NCBI GenBank assembly: GCA_016630905.1
Contig: WBMQ01000007.1
Location: forward strand, 868,001 to 932,000
Source: Capillidium heterosporum
Taxonomy: Eukaryota > Entomophthoromycota > Entomophthoromycetes > Entomophthorales > Capillidiaceae
Direction: 5' to 3'
DNA length: 64,000 nucleotides
A program made the translations under genes and the position numbers. This document shows positions 33,189 to 46,573 of this stretch, piece after piece. The notes beneath the pieces were generated by a model. It was not told the DNA's origin and made no database searches. It saw nothing but the letters and a program-made list of their open reading frames with translations. Position 1 is the stretch's first letter. Every line of letters starts with the position of its first letter.

Positions 33189-34480
33189 ATGGCCGATACC
33201 CCCAAAATCAACATCGAAGAATTAGCAGCTTACGACATAAGCTTAGTACCCAATGACCACAAATTCCAGAAACTTAGCAAGTCTATACTCAACAGAACCG
33301 ACCTGGACAACTTCATAAGCTCCAACTATGTCTACAAGGAGTTTTTAAGCTTCATCTTGAAGCTCAGCTCAGCAGCCCAAAGTAAACCAACTAGCTTTAG
33401 AGAGAAGAAACCATCCAAAGTAATTTTTATAAAAAGATATAATTGTAACAGCGTATTTATTTAGACTGTAAATGGCGTAGTGGAATTGCTAGTCAAATTG
33501 AAAGAAATTGATGTGGCTCCGGAACCAGTTGGTCTCTCGAGGTTCGGGAACCCGGCTTTTAGAACTTGGCTGAGTGCTGCTGATAAAGTAAATTTTAAAG
33601 CTGTTGTATGTTTAATTTAAAAATTTAGATAATTAAAGAAGATCTTGAGAAAATTTTAAAGAATGGTACAGCCGATAATAGAGTTATTGATGACATACCT
33701 GGTGCCCTTGATGAAATTAGTGCTTACCTCTACAACAGCTTTGGAAACAGTTCTAGGATAGATTATGGTACTGGTCATGAAGCCAATTTCATATGCTTCC
33801 TGTAAGTTTTACCTTTCCTATCTGTTTATTAAACATCTTTTAGACTAGCTCTATTCAAATTAGGTTACTTTACGAAAGATGACTTACTTTCTTTAGTCAA
33901 CCAAGCTTTTGTATCCTACATCGACCTTATGCGTCACCTTCAATTCACCTACTGGTTGGAACCGGCCGGTTCACAAGGCGTCTGGGGGCTGGATGACTAC
34001 CACTTTTTACCTTTCCTTTTCGGAGCTTCACAACTTATTGATCACCCCCACCTCAAGCCCAAATGTATCCACAACGCCGAGATTTTGGACCAGTTCGCAA
34101 ATGACTACATGTATTTGTCCTGTATTCAGTTCGTCAACAAGGTCAAGCCTACTGCTTCCTTGAGGTGGCATTCACCTATGCTGGATGATATTTCCGGCGT
34201 CAAAACCTGGTCCAAGGTCAACCAAGGTCTCATCAAGATGTACTTGGACCAAGTGATGAGCAAATTGCCCATTATGCAGCATTTTTTGTTTGGGTCTATT
34301 TTGAACTATGAGACGGGGCATAGCCGTGCTTTAGATGCCTGCTGTGATCACGATCAAGTATATGCTCTGGGTCAGGAAACGCCGAATTGCTGCTCGCATC
34401 GCGTACCTTCAGCCATTGGTGCTAAATTTTCGAGTGACAAGGAGCCGCCTCTGCGCGAAGTTAGACTACCTTTTGATTGA
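33189..34480 (+). CDS. Serine/threonine-protein phosphatase 2A activator (PTPA, Rrd-type prolyl isomerase)
   Basis: Four exons (33189-33419, 33465-33587, 33629-33801, 33844-34480) give 387 residues. Family blocks are unmistakable: RFGNPAFRTWL, then YGTGHEANFICFL, WLEPAGSQGVWGLDDYHFLP, HNAEILDQFANDYMYL and SPMLDDISGVKTW. PTPA/Rrd proteins fold PP2A-type catalytic subunits into the active form and carry peptidyl-prolyl isomerase activity. Introns are 41-45 bases. Length is typical. The C-terminus continues past the core with a His/Cys-containing tail (HSRALDACCDHD, NCCSHRVP), as in fungal members. Whether it is Rrd1- or Rrd2-like cannot be told from sequence alone here. Confidence 0.95.
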
Positions 34481-34946
34481 TGGTATTTTATAAACGAATA
34501 TTTCAATATACTTATGTTTATAGTAAATGGATATAATCTCTTTATATTGGTATTATATTTATGGATAGTAACATATAGTATAACGAAGCTATTGTACTAT
34601 GCTAATATAACTTTATTTTCACTTTAAACCAATCCTTCATAATAATATAAAGTTAAAAGAGTATTTGTTAATGGGCATGATAGATATCTTGATTGTAACA
34701 ATGTCATACATTCTTCATTTGTATATGGTTTTAAACATCTATATCAAGATATACAAAGCTATTAAAGTTAGTATTGGAACATGCAATCATCACCATTAGA
34801 ATGTAGCAAGTTTATTTTGCAATATAAGCATTGAAAATGGCAGTTTAACACTAAAATATACAGGCATAATTTAAACAGAGATACAACTACATGTGCAAAG
34901 CTAACCTACCTACTAAAAACACTAATACTCAACATACTACTTAACA
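34481..34946. other. Intergenic, no gene recognised
   Basis: Very AT-rich 3' region of PTPA. I see no gene. Confidence 0.4.
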
Positions 34947-35330
34947 CTATCCCTGAGCATAAAGTTTAGTTTCCACTTGTTCTACAAACTTGATAGCTTT
35001 CTGAAGAACCGTATTCAATTTTTGAAACGGCTTTTTATTTACATTCTTCAAGTTCCTATCCTTAATGCCATCTCCAATTATCAGATATATTCCAAGTTGG
35101 TAACTCTTCAAAGGTCAAATCGCGGTTCTGAGCGAAGATATCCTTTTAATTAGGATGATAGAGAGAGGCCTGATAGTAGAGTAGATGAGTTGTTTGGTCA
35201 GGTGTACTCTCAAAGTTTCCATTAGGCTTCCTGGTTGAAGGCGCAATGTTCAGCCTTGGAAAGTTTCAAATCTACACTGTCATCATAATAATATCCCTTC
35301 AACTGTTCGTAATTTGATGCAAGGGACTTC
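34947..35330 (-). pseudogene. Remnant of an unidentified protein-coding gene
   Basis: Reading leftwards on the minus strand gives protein-like segments with stops and frame changes between them: YYYDDSVDLKLSKAEHCAFN, then HLLYYQASLYHPN, a stop, KDIFAQNRDLTFEELPTWN, and finally KDRNLKNVNKKPFQKLN through to YAQG and a stop codon at 34949-34947. The amino-acid choice looks like a real protein's C-terminal ~115 residues. I do not recognise the family. Several breaks within ~380 bases make simple base-calling errors unlikely. Confidence 0.45.
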
Positions 35331-35699
35331 AATCATGTTAGAGGCATCATAGTAGATTACTTGCTAGGGCTTTATCCAAAGTTATAAGAAATTGTGTTAA
35401 AATTGCTCAACTAGCTGTCTTATGGTGATTTTAGTTAAAAACTGATCGATATATTTAGATTTAGGGACAATTAGATGGAAAAGCAGAGCAATTTGAAAGT
35501 CAAGGCTCCTACAGCTATTAGCTACATGCCTTGAATACTACGTCACCTGCTCAAAATAATCCCTTGGTTTCGGTTTCTATCGCCTTGTTACATATCACAT
35601 TCTCTATCTTGAAGTTGAATGCATTCAGATAAATTTTTATCGAAAATAGATCTTCAATAGTAGGGCTGATCCGTGCCATTGCTTTAATGATAAAAATTT

Positions 35700-37750
35700 C
35701 ACGTGGGGAGAGTTATCTAGGAAATTGCTGAATGGTGCTGTATGTAGAATATCTGGATATTATGCTAAAAGGATTATTAAAGATAGCTCAAAGGCGTTTG
35801 TCAGCTCATAGATATATTTTTAACATTAGCTTCGAAAGCGAGGATGCTATTGAGGCCTTGAAATTCCCAAAACTTACGGGAGACTTTATTATTTTCAAAG
35901 CAGTGGAAGGCCTTTCTGAAGTTTGACCGGCTAGCTAACCAAAATAAAGGTATCAAATCGACTAGTTCTATTTCACCACGGTGGAGACAGACTTAGATTA
36001 AGCTAATTAAAAATTTAGAATATACACATCTAATAAAGGTTACCTTCAAATCAGCTCTTTGGTAGTTTGCCTCATGTAGTTTCGACGACTAAATTTTAAG
36101 CAAGTACACGAATTAGTAATCAAGCTACTGTATGCCAGGGTTGGAAGAGACTGCTTGATACCTATCAAAGATTGGCAAACTTCTTTTTCTTTATAAGTGC
36201 TATAGCTATCATTCAAATTAATTTAGCAAAGCTAAATGAAAGACAAAGTGCCATTTTCAATTTCAACTTCTTCCGGCTATAGAAAATCCATATATTTAGG
36301 ATAGTAGTGCTTATTTTGACCATAGCATTAGATTTCCGAAGTTAAACCGTGGGTTTCTAGCTTAAATTGGTTTATAGTTGATATAGAAAATGCAACTTGT
36401 TCGAATTGGTTCATCTCAAACACTTTCATGAATTAGTTACGTGAAAAGGGCAAAATATGGTTAGTTGAATTCCGATGAGAGCCTACATAGTGACCTACAA
36501 CAAGTGAAAGTTGTAAGTATATAAAGATGAACCATATGTCTTTAAAATTACCTAGTATACCTCCAACAAGCTCTCTCCATGAAATTAATTCTCTAGATAT
36601 TTTATTGGCATAGTTAATTAATGATATTTCTTTTCTGCAATTATCACTAAATGAAAGGGAACGTAAAGTTGAGTCGACGTAATTGAGTTTGGATGTTCTC
36701 GGAAATGGCAGCCATTTATATTGATTATATGAGCATGCTTGTCAATTCATTGCAAGAAATGGGAAAAGAAAATTTTAAACTCAAAGCTTTTATCAGGATG
36801 GTGGATTAAACTCATGGATTCAGGAGCAGTATATCCTTCTGACTTTAATAAAGTTGCTAAAATGTAAATTTAGATACTCACCTTATCTTTGTCAAAGCGC
36901 GATATGAGTCTATAAGCTTTTGCTAAGCTTTGATTGTCATCAACGCCTATGTGAATATCCTATCCAGATGTAAGTAGGTATAACCCGATAAAATGTACCC
37001 TGTTATTTCACTGTCATTCTAGAATTTGTAGCGAATGTTATTTGATTCAATTTTCTCTCTCCAAAGAATAAAGTAAAGGTGGTAATACTCCTAATGCTAT
37101 CTGAACACCGAAAAGCTTCATGTACTTTGCTGTCATTTCATCTGAATAGCTACTGTAAGGTGGTTTTTCGCATTTGGATATAGGTGTATCGTTAATTGAA
37201 CCAGTGTTTGAATGTGAATCGTTACTTTCTTTTACAATAAAATTGGAAGGAAGCCGAAGAGTAAAGCTATAGCTCTCAATCTCAATAAAAAATCAGAGGA
37301 AGTGTTCAAGTCTTGCTCATTAGTTCTGCTATTAGACGTAAAACCTTTACATTTCTTATAATCTAAAAATGTCAGTGAAACATTAATATTCAAATTTATC
37401 ATCTCAATCTTTTTAGCTATAACATACTTGAAATGAGTTAAATGCATATGAAAATATAACTTACACTCTTGCAAAATCTTTGAAGCTTGACAACTTTATA
37501 TGGAAAACCTAAATCGTTTAAAATAATAAACAGTAGCCATTATTTTCTCTTCTATATTGGTAATAGTAGCTCAAGGTTGCTGAGTGATACTAAAGTGGTC
37601 AGCTTCTATTCGTATAGAATATACTTACGAGGTTATCTTATTGGACTTTTTCTCTTCCTCATGAGTTCAGTTATACGGCGCTTTTATCTTCAAGTTCTTA
37701 ACGGCATCTTCATTTTCAAATACTTCATATTCCTGTAGGTTGTGACGATT
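35700..37750. other. Gene-poor stretch with F-box-like debris
   Basis: No intact gene. Isolated coding-like fragments occur on both strands. At 35732-35926 (+) is a frame with FESEDAIEALKFPKLTGDF. At 36703-36810 (+) is MAAIYIDYMSMLVNSLQEMG followed by KENFKLKAF, reminiscent of the F-box copy 3 text (LADMGKHSKEFTL). On the minus strand near 37690-37740 is LQEYEVFENEDAVKNLKIK, which resembles the first fragment. They look like scattered remains of the same fast-evolving family. Confidence 0.3.
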
Positions 37751-38287
37751 CTTGGGAAAAGTCAGTCCATGCAGTTACGTTGCCAAAGAAATTTAGAATT
37801 CCAGTTTTAGAATGTAGCAAATAAATCCAATTACTTTGACTTTGATTAGGTGATGTATCAAGCTGGTGACTGCAAAAGCTAAATAAAGAAATGTATGTTT
37901 GGTGGGATACATTTGTATATGTAATATATTATTTTATCTATAACAAAATTTCCTAAACATTACTTTCGGTATTTATAAATATCCCAACCAGTGACACTAT
38001 ATAATTCTCATTGACATATAGTATTGTGAGAAACTCGGAATCTGAAAGCTTTGGCTGTAATTCTATATTCAAGCTGGTAATAACCAACTCATGAGATCCA
38101 AGCAGAGTAACAGTTAAAGGCATATCGTGTCAGTAACCTAGAGCTAGTACAATTTACTTGTACAGGGACTGTATTGCTGATCAGAATTTATGAAGCTTCG
38201 GATGGTTAGGTATATATAAACTTAAACTGTCGAAAACTAAATTTACAATTTTATAATATTATAATGATTTACAAACATTTGTTTTTA
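37751..38287. other. Intergenic, no gene recognised
   Basis: AT-rich; 3' side of the F-box/WD-like gene. I see nothing definable. Confidence 0.35.
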
Positions 38288-40128
38288 TTAAAAATCCATA
38301 TCCAGATTTACAACCTTTAGACTCTTATTATCCTTACATTCCACAACGAATGCATCGGAGCATATTGGCACGAGGCAACCGTGCAAATGTACGTTTTCAA
38401 AGTTGGGAATAAGATTCATAGTTTCACAATCCAGCGAATCTTTACAGGATGATACCATAATACCCCGAGTAAAACTTGGCATACGTTGCTTGTAGCTCGA
38501 GATAATACCATATAGAGGTATGTAGCTATTAGCATTGTCACAAATATCGGTAAAAGCTCGTATTTCTTGCGTGGAAGTGCAGTATGCGTAGAAAGGTTGG
38601 GTTGATAAACTAATTCTATCGATGGAATAGCAAGGTGTAGTACTTACCCAGCGCAGGTGAACTTTCGCACTTTGGTAATAGACAATGTATCTAAATAGCA
38701 TCTTACTTGAAGCGAACACTATATTCGTACCTTTGGCAACAAAATGGTCGATCCTAATGTTGGCTTCTGTGCTATTATATCCAGGGGGCATACGTTTCGA
38801 CACATGTTCACTGAAATTCTCAACTATCTTTAAGCTGAAGTATGGATGGATATGGGAGCCGTTAGTTGGAGAACAGATTTGATTGATGGTGAAACATTTT
38901 ATAAATCCAAACTGGTTGACAGTTATTAAAACATTAGGGCTTACAAAATGAAATCCTAGTAATGGAGATCTGTTTTCGGAATCAATCGAGGGAGCACATA
39001 CCAAAGTGAATTCCAAGCGCGAATAAACCAACTTGATCTGGTAAATACACAACGTCCCATCAATATAGCCAACTACTAGATAGTTATTTATATCGTCCTG
39101 CAAATTGAATGGCAATAAAGACCGGATTGGCGATAGGGTCTGTGGCGTAGTAGAGTTCTTTTCGAAGCAGGGTACCAGTTTCCAAGTTGTAGATATCGGG
39201 AGTACCACTAGACTGTCGCATAAATGTACCGACAAATAACCATGCATCATCTTTGGAGAGTTCAGAATTGGGAAAGTATATGGTTGAGCATAGGATTCGA
39301 GTCTGCGTCTTAATGGTACTAATTAAGTTGAAGGGCTTTGCTATATCATTCTTAAAGTAAAATGAAGGAATGGTAAATGAGTCAGAACCATCCGATTTAT
39401 TCTTCAAGGCTAAAATCTCTGTTCCAAAATGCACCGACTTCTTCATTGCTACGAACCATCCCATATCAAAACTAATAGATAAAAAGTCTCCAGAAATATC
39501 AAATTCATCGTTAATTGGAGCGTTGAGTTCAAACGGTTTTACACTTTGTATCTTGGGTGAACTATTGAGTTTACTATTTAAAAAGATAAGCTGTAAAAGT
39601 ATGTTGAACCAAGGAGTAGTAGACCCAATCCTTTGACAAGTAAACCAAGCTTTGGAGAATTTGGTATACATATTCGATAATAGATTATCTCTAGGAGAAA
39701 ACCTTAGGGCTAGCTCACGACTGGTATGCTCATTTTCAACTAAAGCTTTCCAGGATTTACATACACTTCGGACAACAAAGATATCAACTATACTAAGCTT
39801 CTCAATAATTTCTTGAAATACTAACTCAGATTGGGCACAATTAACTAATAAGTCAAAATTGTCGCTTCCATGTGAAATAGCCCTACTTTTTATTTGAAGG
39901 CTCCGCCTATTTTGAAATGTTGAATTCAAGCTATGTAGTAGAAGCTCCAGCTCTTGGTCGTTTAAACTAGTACTTAACTCTCTAAACCTAATAAAGATGG
40001 CTGTACTTAATTGCTGTTACCTGTCAAATGGATAAATATAGTTATTTAACTTACAGTATTCGTTTCTCCAGCTTCTTAAGGCCACTTATTTCTTTGACTA
40101 TCCTCTGTATTTCGTCTTCGTTTTTCAT
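38288..40128 (-). CDS. F-box protein with WD/beta-propeller-like C-terminus, one frame break
   Basis: Exon 1 (40055-40128) starts MKNEDEIQRIVKEISGL. A 49-base intron leads to exon 2 (38288-40005), about 596 residues in all. The F-box is near residues 80-120 (ELVFQEIIEKLSIVDIF, then VRSVCKSWKALV). The remainder has beta-propeller-like segments such as YLVVGYIDGTLCIYQIKL and ITVNQFGFIKCF. Around 39096-39101 the frame shifts by one base between FIAIQFA and DDINNYLVVGY. A 25-base GT...AG segment there could also be read as an intron and would restore frame, but the skipped residues fit the propeller. It is probably an SCF adaptor; the target is unknown. Confidence 0.6.
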
Positions 40129-40481
40129 ACTTTGAGAACGAAACTTGAGATTTGAAGATCTGCTATAGAGCTGGTCTGAATCAAGCACTACAAATTAGAT
40201 GATGTTTTGTTCAAGATACCTGATAAATTTTTACAATTGAACTTGTTAAAACTACTTATTATAGCTGAACAAATATTTTAGGCTATCCCTTTATGTTATG
40301 GAGTATCCAACCATTACTCATAAGTGTAAACTATAAGCCCAAATCATTTGCTAGGCTGCATCTAATTTGAAGGTGAAGGCTAAAGTATAACTGAAGCAAA
40401 AAGCCAAATCGACAACCCAAAAAGTTTCGACATTCAAACTCACCTTCCCCAACAAATACAAAAGTGAAGACAGTAGACAAC

Positions 40482-40946
40482 ATGTTGGATTTCAGTAGAA
40501 AATTAATGAAGGCTCAGAAGATAAAGACCTACAGCTTCTTGAAGAAAGACAAGAACCTTTTTGAACTGCTTTCGATTCTACCAAAGTGGGGTGTCGACAC
40601 CAAAGTGGTAACTTATTTTTTAGTTTCAACATTATCCTAAGTTTTTATTTCCAATCAAGACTGGTAAAGAATGGGCAAAGTTACAGCGTGGCGATGATTA
40701 CTACTTAATAACTAAAGTTAGCTTGAAGCAGGTAAATTTCATCTTTTAATTCATTTTTTAAAGCCAATATTTTAATAGGATATGGAACATGGTAAAGTTT
40801 GGGGTGAGCTCTATTCGAATGGTACAATTTCTAAATTAGCAATATTAACTTAACCATATTTTTGTATAGGTCAACTCAAGGAGGAAAACACACAGATAAG
40901 ACATGGTTTGAAATTCAACTGGAAGGTTTATGAACCAATCCAGTAA
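40482..40946 (+). CDS. Mitochondrial small ribosomal subunit protein mS34-like
   Basis: Four exons (40482-40607, 40660-40731, 40779-40821, 40870-40946) give only 105 residues, so no simple frame shows it. The MRPS34 pattern is visible in order: LFELLSILPKWGVDTKV, then W and YYLITKVSL, then HGKVWGELYSNG, and a final IRHGLKFNWKVYEP. mS34 is a structural protein of the mitochondrial small subunit. It is divergent from the F-box/WD gene and convergent with Vps8. The N-terminus is basic (SRKLMKAQKIK), compatible with mitochondrial import. Confidence 0.75.
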
Positions 40947-41150
40947 ACTATATCCCATCAACTTGATAGTTCGTTGATAAAGCTTAGGATAGAAAGATTA
41001 AAATAAAGTACTAGAATTTCAATTTCCAGGCTGTAGGTATTTCAAACTAGTATATCTAGAATTTTCTTTCCAAATGCCTTTACTATTAGATACGTTATTA
41101 TAAGTTTTGAAAGCTTCGGTAAGGGATAATTCACCAGTTCAATGAAATAT

Positions 41151-44100
41151 TTATGGGATACATTTAGTACATTTGGGTAGTTGCCCTTCGATGGTACCAC
41201 AGGACAGATGGGACACATGACCACACGAGTACACTACAACCTTATCATTGGAGCCTACTAGACGTTTGCGACAAGTGACACAACGGGGTGCAAAGCCACG
41301 TCTCCCTTTACGTCTAGCTTCGACATGCTGATAGACTAAATCGAACTTATCCTGTGTCGTCAGCTTAGCTGCCAGTTCTAACCAGTTAGATTCGGCTTTG
41401 CAAGTTGCCAGCACACCTACCAGTAGATCTCGGAACTCTCCCAAAATAGGATCCTGATTTACGACGTCATTAGCTTGGTCTTCAACATGCTGGCTCGATG
41501 ATAGAACTTTGATCAAGATCTTAGGGATGGATACGACACGGCGTTCAGGTTCGTTGGTACGTAGCTGACTTTTAGGATTGAGCTGGGGGGTCGGGTGCAG
41601 GATACTGTTGAAGAGGGATTGGATCATGTTGCGGAAGCTGTTAGTTACTGACTTGTGTAGGCTATCCAGCTTGGGAAGGAAAGTTGAGTTTGGGATGTCG
41701 AGTCTAAGTCGGTGTAGTTCAGCAAGAAACTGCTTCAAATAGAGGACGATCGCATCGAGCAGCTTATAGTACAGAGTTTCACATTCGTTAGTAAGTTGAT
41801 CCTTTCCGACATTTAGGAATACTGCATCATTAGCAGCATGGGTGTTGCTGGAGCTTTGCTGACGGTGTCGAAGGTGAACGCGATCGCCTAATCTAACTGC
41901 AATGTCTATGACGGCTTGAATGCGGATGAGCCCGGCGTTAACTTTGTCGATTACTTCACCAGCAACTGCTCCGCCACGGCCCAAGCGCTTGAAGATATCG
42001 AGGGTTGGAGTGATACGTAACTGTAGTAGCTCGAGTAGCTCATCGACTGCCTTCAGCGGGTTGTTGATTTCCAACAGATAGACAGTTGCATCGATGACCA
42101 TGAATTTACGAGTGAAGTTTAGAGTTCGTTCCAAGTCGTACCTAAGTTTAAGGTTGTCAAGTTGAACTAGGGTGGGTAGTACGACCGATGGATCGAACTG
42201 GCACTGAAGCTCGATCAACGAGTCGATCAGCTTTTGGCTACTATCTCCTATAGCTTTTAGGTCACGCAGGTATATTTTGAGATAATTGAACTTGAGCTCC
42301 AATTTCTCGCCCAACTTTTCGATTGTTTTTACATGGTTACCTTCAAACCTAGTTTCAACCAGTTGCACAGTAGCTTCCGGATTTAAACTTATGAGTCGGT
42401 CGACTGTTGTTCCAAATTAGGCTGTCAACTTTGTCTGCTTCAGAATGCTCCACTCGATCGTAGCTGTTTTTAATGATGTCAAATATTCCCGCAAGCACGT
42501 TACCATCCAAGAAACAGCACCGAAGACTATTATAAACGTCGTTTTTCTCTTCGTAGAGTTCCTTGAGAAGGAGGTAGTATCCAGCCACTTCCAATTTTCC
42601 GTAGAGGTCGTCGGGAGTGTACCTTTTCACTAGAGCCCTAAGCCCAGATTGGCGTACTTCGGTAGACCTCGAATCTTCCCCATCCTCAAATGTTAAGAAT
42701 CGGTGGAACATAAGTTGATATAGATCGGTATCCAAGTGAATATTCAAGTCGGCTGTTTGTATGGCCAGAGGTGGTAGACGTAAAGGTTTCCACATCGATC
42801 AATATTGTCTGAACTTATCGCCAGCTCTAGTATCGCATCGATTACAGATCGAAAGTCCAAACTAACTCCTTCGGCCTGGTTGCTAATAAAGGTAGATGTT
42901 TTTAGCTTTCCTATGACATTGGTAGTCTGATCAGCATCGATCTCCAATAGGAAGCTTAGATAGGGATAGTGCCCCACATCCATACTTTCTAACAACCGCA
43001 GTGTAGTGCCGTCACTTAGCGTGACCAGTTCATCTGATGTGAGAAGACCTAGTAGTTGCTTGGTTGCCTCGATAGTCCCGTTCTTACCAATCGGCTTACG
43101 ATCAGGATACGTCCGGCCATCCAGTGTGAACTTAAAGTAGTTGAACAGCTTCGTAATAAACACCGGATTGCTAGCTAACCCATCGACGTTCCAGGCATTG
43201 AGTAGTACAGAGATTGGCATGGTAAAGTCATAGAAAGCATTCGCCCATACGTACATAGCTCCATCGACCAAATTTAGCTTATCCAGCAGATTAGTAATGA
43301 AGTTTAAATCTAAGTTGACCAAATCTAAACCATAGAGTAAAGGCTCAATATGCCGACGGCCATCCAAGCTCTCAGAAAAAAATCGGAAGGTGTCAGTGAG
43401 TAGGGCTGGCGGTATGAACTTTATCAAATCTACCGAACTTGGGGTCGGGTTTAGAACGTAATCGAGGAGGACGTCATAGCACGGGGTGGGAAATCGTGCC
43501 ACCAGCTCAGGGAATACTAAATCGAATAATAGCTCGAAATCCTGGAGCTCAAGGCTGGCTTCGACACATTTGCGCACTACTAGTTTCACTTCCTGATCCA
43601 TTGACTCGTTATTTGAGTTGTCTATATCGGTTAGGTGTCTACAGCTGGCTACTACAAGATCACGGAGTTGCGCTCCAACTACTCGTTGCCGTGTTTCTAG
43701 ATCCTCTGGTAAGTTGGAGAAGTAGTATTTAGGGCCATCCCGCAGGTACTCAATTGTTAGCCCTATGGCAGCGTAAGCATCCCCTTGGCCAACTGAAGCC
43801 TTGACATGATCGTTCCAAGCTAGAGGCATGCCGATGTAGATCCCATTTTCCCCGAGGATAAACAGCTTGCCTTTGTACACCTTGACACCACTCGTGTAGA
43901 TTGGTAAGAGGTCGTCTCCAACTTGAGCATAGTCGCTAGGCTTACTCTTTCTCAAGCTGAAATTGATAGGGTGATACTTTTGTAAGCTGGAAATAACGGT
44001 TGTTGTATTGAAACTTTCGACATCGTAGACAAAGATTTGCTCCGACTTGTCAACAACCAAAAGGTTCCTGTTGTTAATCCAATTGATGCTGACGATAGCA

Positions 44101-45815
44101 CTGTCTTGAGAGTAGTGATCGACCTTAAATAACTCTAGCTGAGGTTTATTTCGACCCAGACCTAATGTGGAAGATTCGGTGACTTCGGTTACAGCAATCC
44201 TAAGAACTGCTAGGTAATTCCCCCAACCAACTACTAACTGAGGATCGACAATACCGAGACCATTGTTGTAGCAAGGGAACCATTGGCATGCGGCAGTAAC
44301 GCCATATTGAAAAAAGTGGCCATCGGCAGGACCTAGCTGAGCGCGCACCCCGGACTGTAAATGATCTCTGCGGATTGTTAAAAGTGTCTCCGGTTTGGGT
44401 CGAATCCGCAGAATAGTCAATTGGTGGAAGGTCATGACGGCAACCAAACCTACTTTATCAGCTAAATGCTCAGTTCCCCCGAAGCTTAGTGCTTCTAGTG
44501 CTACGATCGGATTTGTCAGCTCACCATCAGCCAACTCAGAGGCAGACAGATCCAACAGTTTCCGACATCGACCACTTACCTTTGTAAATTGATTGGCAAC
44601 AGAGTGAAGGCATACTAGTCCACTATCATCACCCGATACAAAGCGTTTACCGGAGCCGACAAAGGAAAGGTTGGTGATGCGGCTGTTCTTGAGATGAGCA
44701 GATCGAGACCCCGACAGGTAGCGCTTTGTATTGGTTATGGTAGGAAGTATTGTTGCAACAAGGTGGCCTGTATCGATACGATACACTAAAATCATTCCCT
44801 TACTATATCCTGCCGCCACCCAGGTACCATCAGCTGAGATAGCCAAGGCGCTAACGCTACCATGTTCCAAAGCTAACAATTAATTAAACTTCAATATTCA
44901 ACCTATAAAATTACCAACAGCACCGTTCCCCAGTATCCATTTTAGTTGCTGCTTGAAGTCGAATATCACCAATATCCCCCTCGACGTGCCAAAAATTATA
45001 TATTTGGAAACCTTTAAAAACATTAGCACAAATTCAAGATACACTTACTACAGTTATACAGGTAGGAAAACCAGCCAATTCTTTAACCTTATCTGAGAAT
45101 AATTGCTGGGTAATTGGCAGTAATTGAACCCAATTGATCATACTCTTATCCACCTTGTCCAAACTTGACTTCAAAAGGTTGGCTAAATTAGCCTCAAATG
45201 TAATATCGATATCATCTTGGTGGCTCAATGGAGACAGAGGACTCAATGCCTATTCAAAAAATATATGAGCTTAAAACGGTTAAATACCAATTTACTGTTA
45301 AAGATGGCGATAAAGTGGAAAAGTAATTCATAGAACTGGTCTCCGACGTCTCATCCTCATTGAGAATGCTTTCCAAAGTTAAACTGTCACCTTTAAAACT
45401 GTTATAAATAAGTAAGTAAGTAGATTTTACCTCCTTTGATAAATTCGTTATAGAGACAAATTTCCTTGTAGATATCCTCAACCAGTTCCCTACCTAGTAG
45501 CTTCAAGTCCGATTCCCTATGCTTACCAACTTTACGGTCTAACAAGTTATCTCTGCTGGCGTAATCTTCCATAGCTACTTTTACATCTAAACTTAGACGC
45601 TCCAACTTACCAACCACTACCTTCAAAGTTGATGGATCCGTTTCCGATAAGTAGTCATCGTGAACTACTAGCTTGTTGAACTGTAACTTGAACTTTTGAA
45701 GTGTGTCGAAGTTGAACTGTAGGTAGGCTGGGTTACTGTTGAGTGGATTGGAATACCCAAACTGGGGAGTTACTACTAGTTGAGGTATGGTATTGGGTGA
45801 GCTCTTGTGGATCAT
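41151..45815 (-). CDS. VPS8: Vps8, CORVET tethering complex subunit, two frame breaks
   Basis: Five exons (45431-45815, 45296-45390, 45049-45249, 44915-45011, 41151-44872) chain in phase to about 1500 residues. After an N-terminal helical region, the beta-propeller starts at GFPTCITVVSKYIIFGTSRG and continues through ALAISADGTWVAAGYSKGMI and VGSGKRFVSGDDSGLV. A long helical solenoid follows (DRLISLNPEATVQLVET, then LIRIQAVIDIAVRLG). The C-terminal RING has C-x2-C (CVTCRKRL), SCGHVSHLSC and C-x2-C. CORVET tethers endosomes through Rab5/Vps21. The frame breaks near 42763-42776 (one base short) and near 42407-42413 (one base extra). The two cancel overall. For an essential-type trafficking gene this looks like assembly error. 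The first two exons are less certain to belong. Confidence 0.85.
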
Positions 45816-46573
45816 TATAAGTTGAGAATCAATAACGATTTAAAATGGTTGTTTGGACTTTCGGACCTTTGGTTTGTAATTGTTTGGATTGCATCATTAA
45901 GCTTTTACACCTCCAATCCAAAATAACTAGCATTTTACTATTTCAAATTTAAATAAATTGAATCATTTATTTTGGATTGAAAGGAATAACACTGCCAATT
46001 TAAAACTATATCTTAGGTGTCCATATCTCTAGCATACATTCATGATACTCCTTCAACTGCCTAAATAACTCTATAGTATAATGAAAGTTAATGAAAAAAC
46101 ATTGTTACAAAGATCCTACTTATCGCTATCAACTAAAGGCAATACGTTAGGCTTCTAGATGTAGCCTATTTATTTTAAAACTTGTAGAAGAATAGCATAT
46201 TGCTTATAGGATATTGACATATACTATATAGTTACTACTATATCATTTACAATAAACATTAATGGCTATTATTTATTGCTTATAGTTAAATATAACATAC
46301 TATTATAGGATAGAATTACTATGCGATACTATTTTACATCATATTATAAAACCACTTCAACTATATCCTATAAAAGGCTTACTATAATTAAATTATAAAT
46401 AAGCAACATAGAAAACCCAATACATAAAGATGAAGAAAGTAAAATACAGCTAAGGAAACCATATTTTAAATTACGCCAGAATTACCAAGCTACAAACGAG
46501 ACTGAGCCTTAAAATCTAAATAGCATTATATACAAATAAAGAAGCATAGGTTTAATGAGATGGACATAAAAGT
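45816..46573. other. Intergenic, no gene recognised
   Basis: Upstream of Vps8 (-) and downstream of SOD A (-). Strongly AT-rich with repeated ACTATA/TATAGT words around 46210-46390. No gene. Confidence 0.45.

Noticed and set aside
37487-37738. 83-codon plus-strand frame with hydrophobic ending
   Set aside because: The opposite strand reads as F-box-like debris. The plus frame has no start context or family pattern.
46210-46390. ACTATA/TATAGT-rich patch as a possible inverted-repeat transposon
   Set aside because: The words are short and irregular, with no clear terminal repeats or target duplication. Simple AT-rich sequence explains it.
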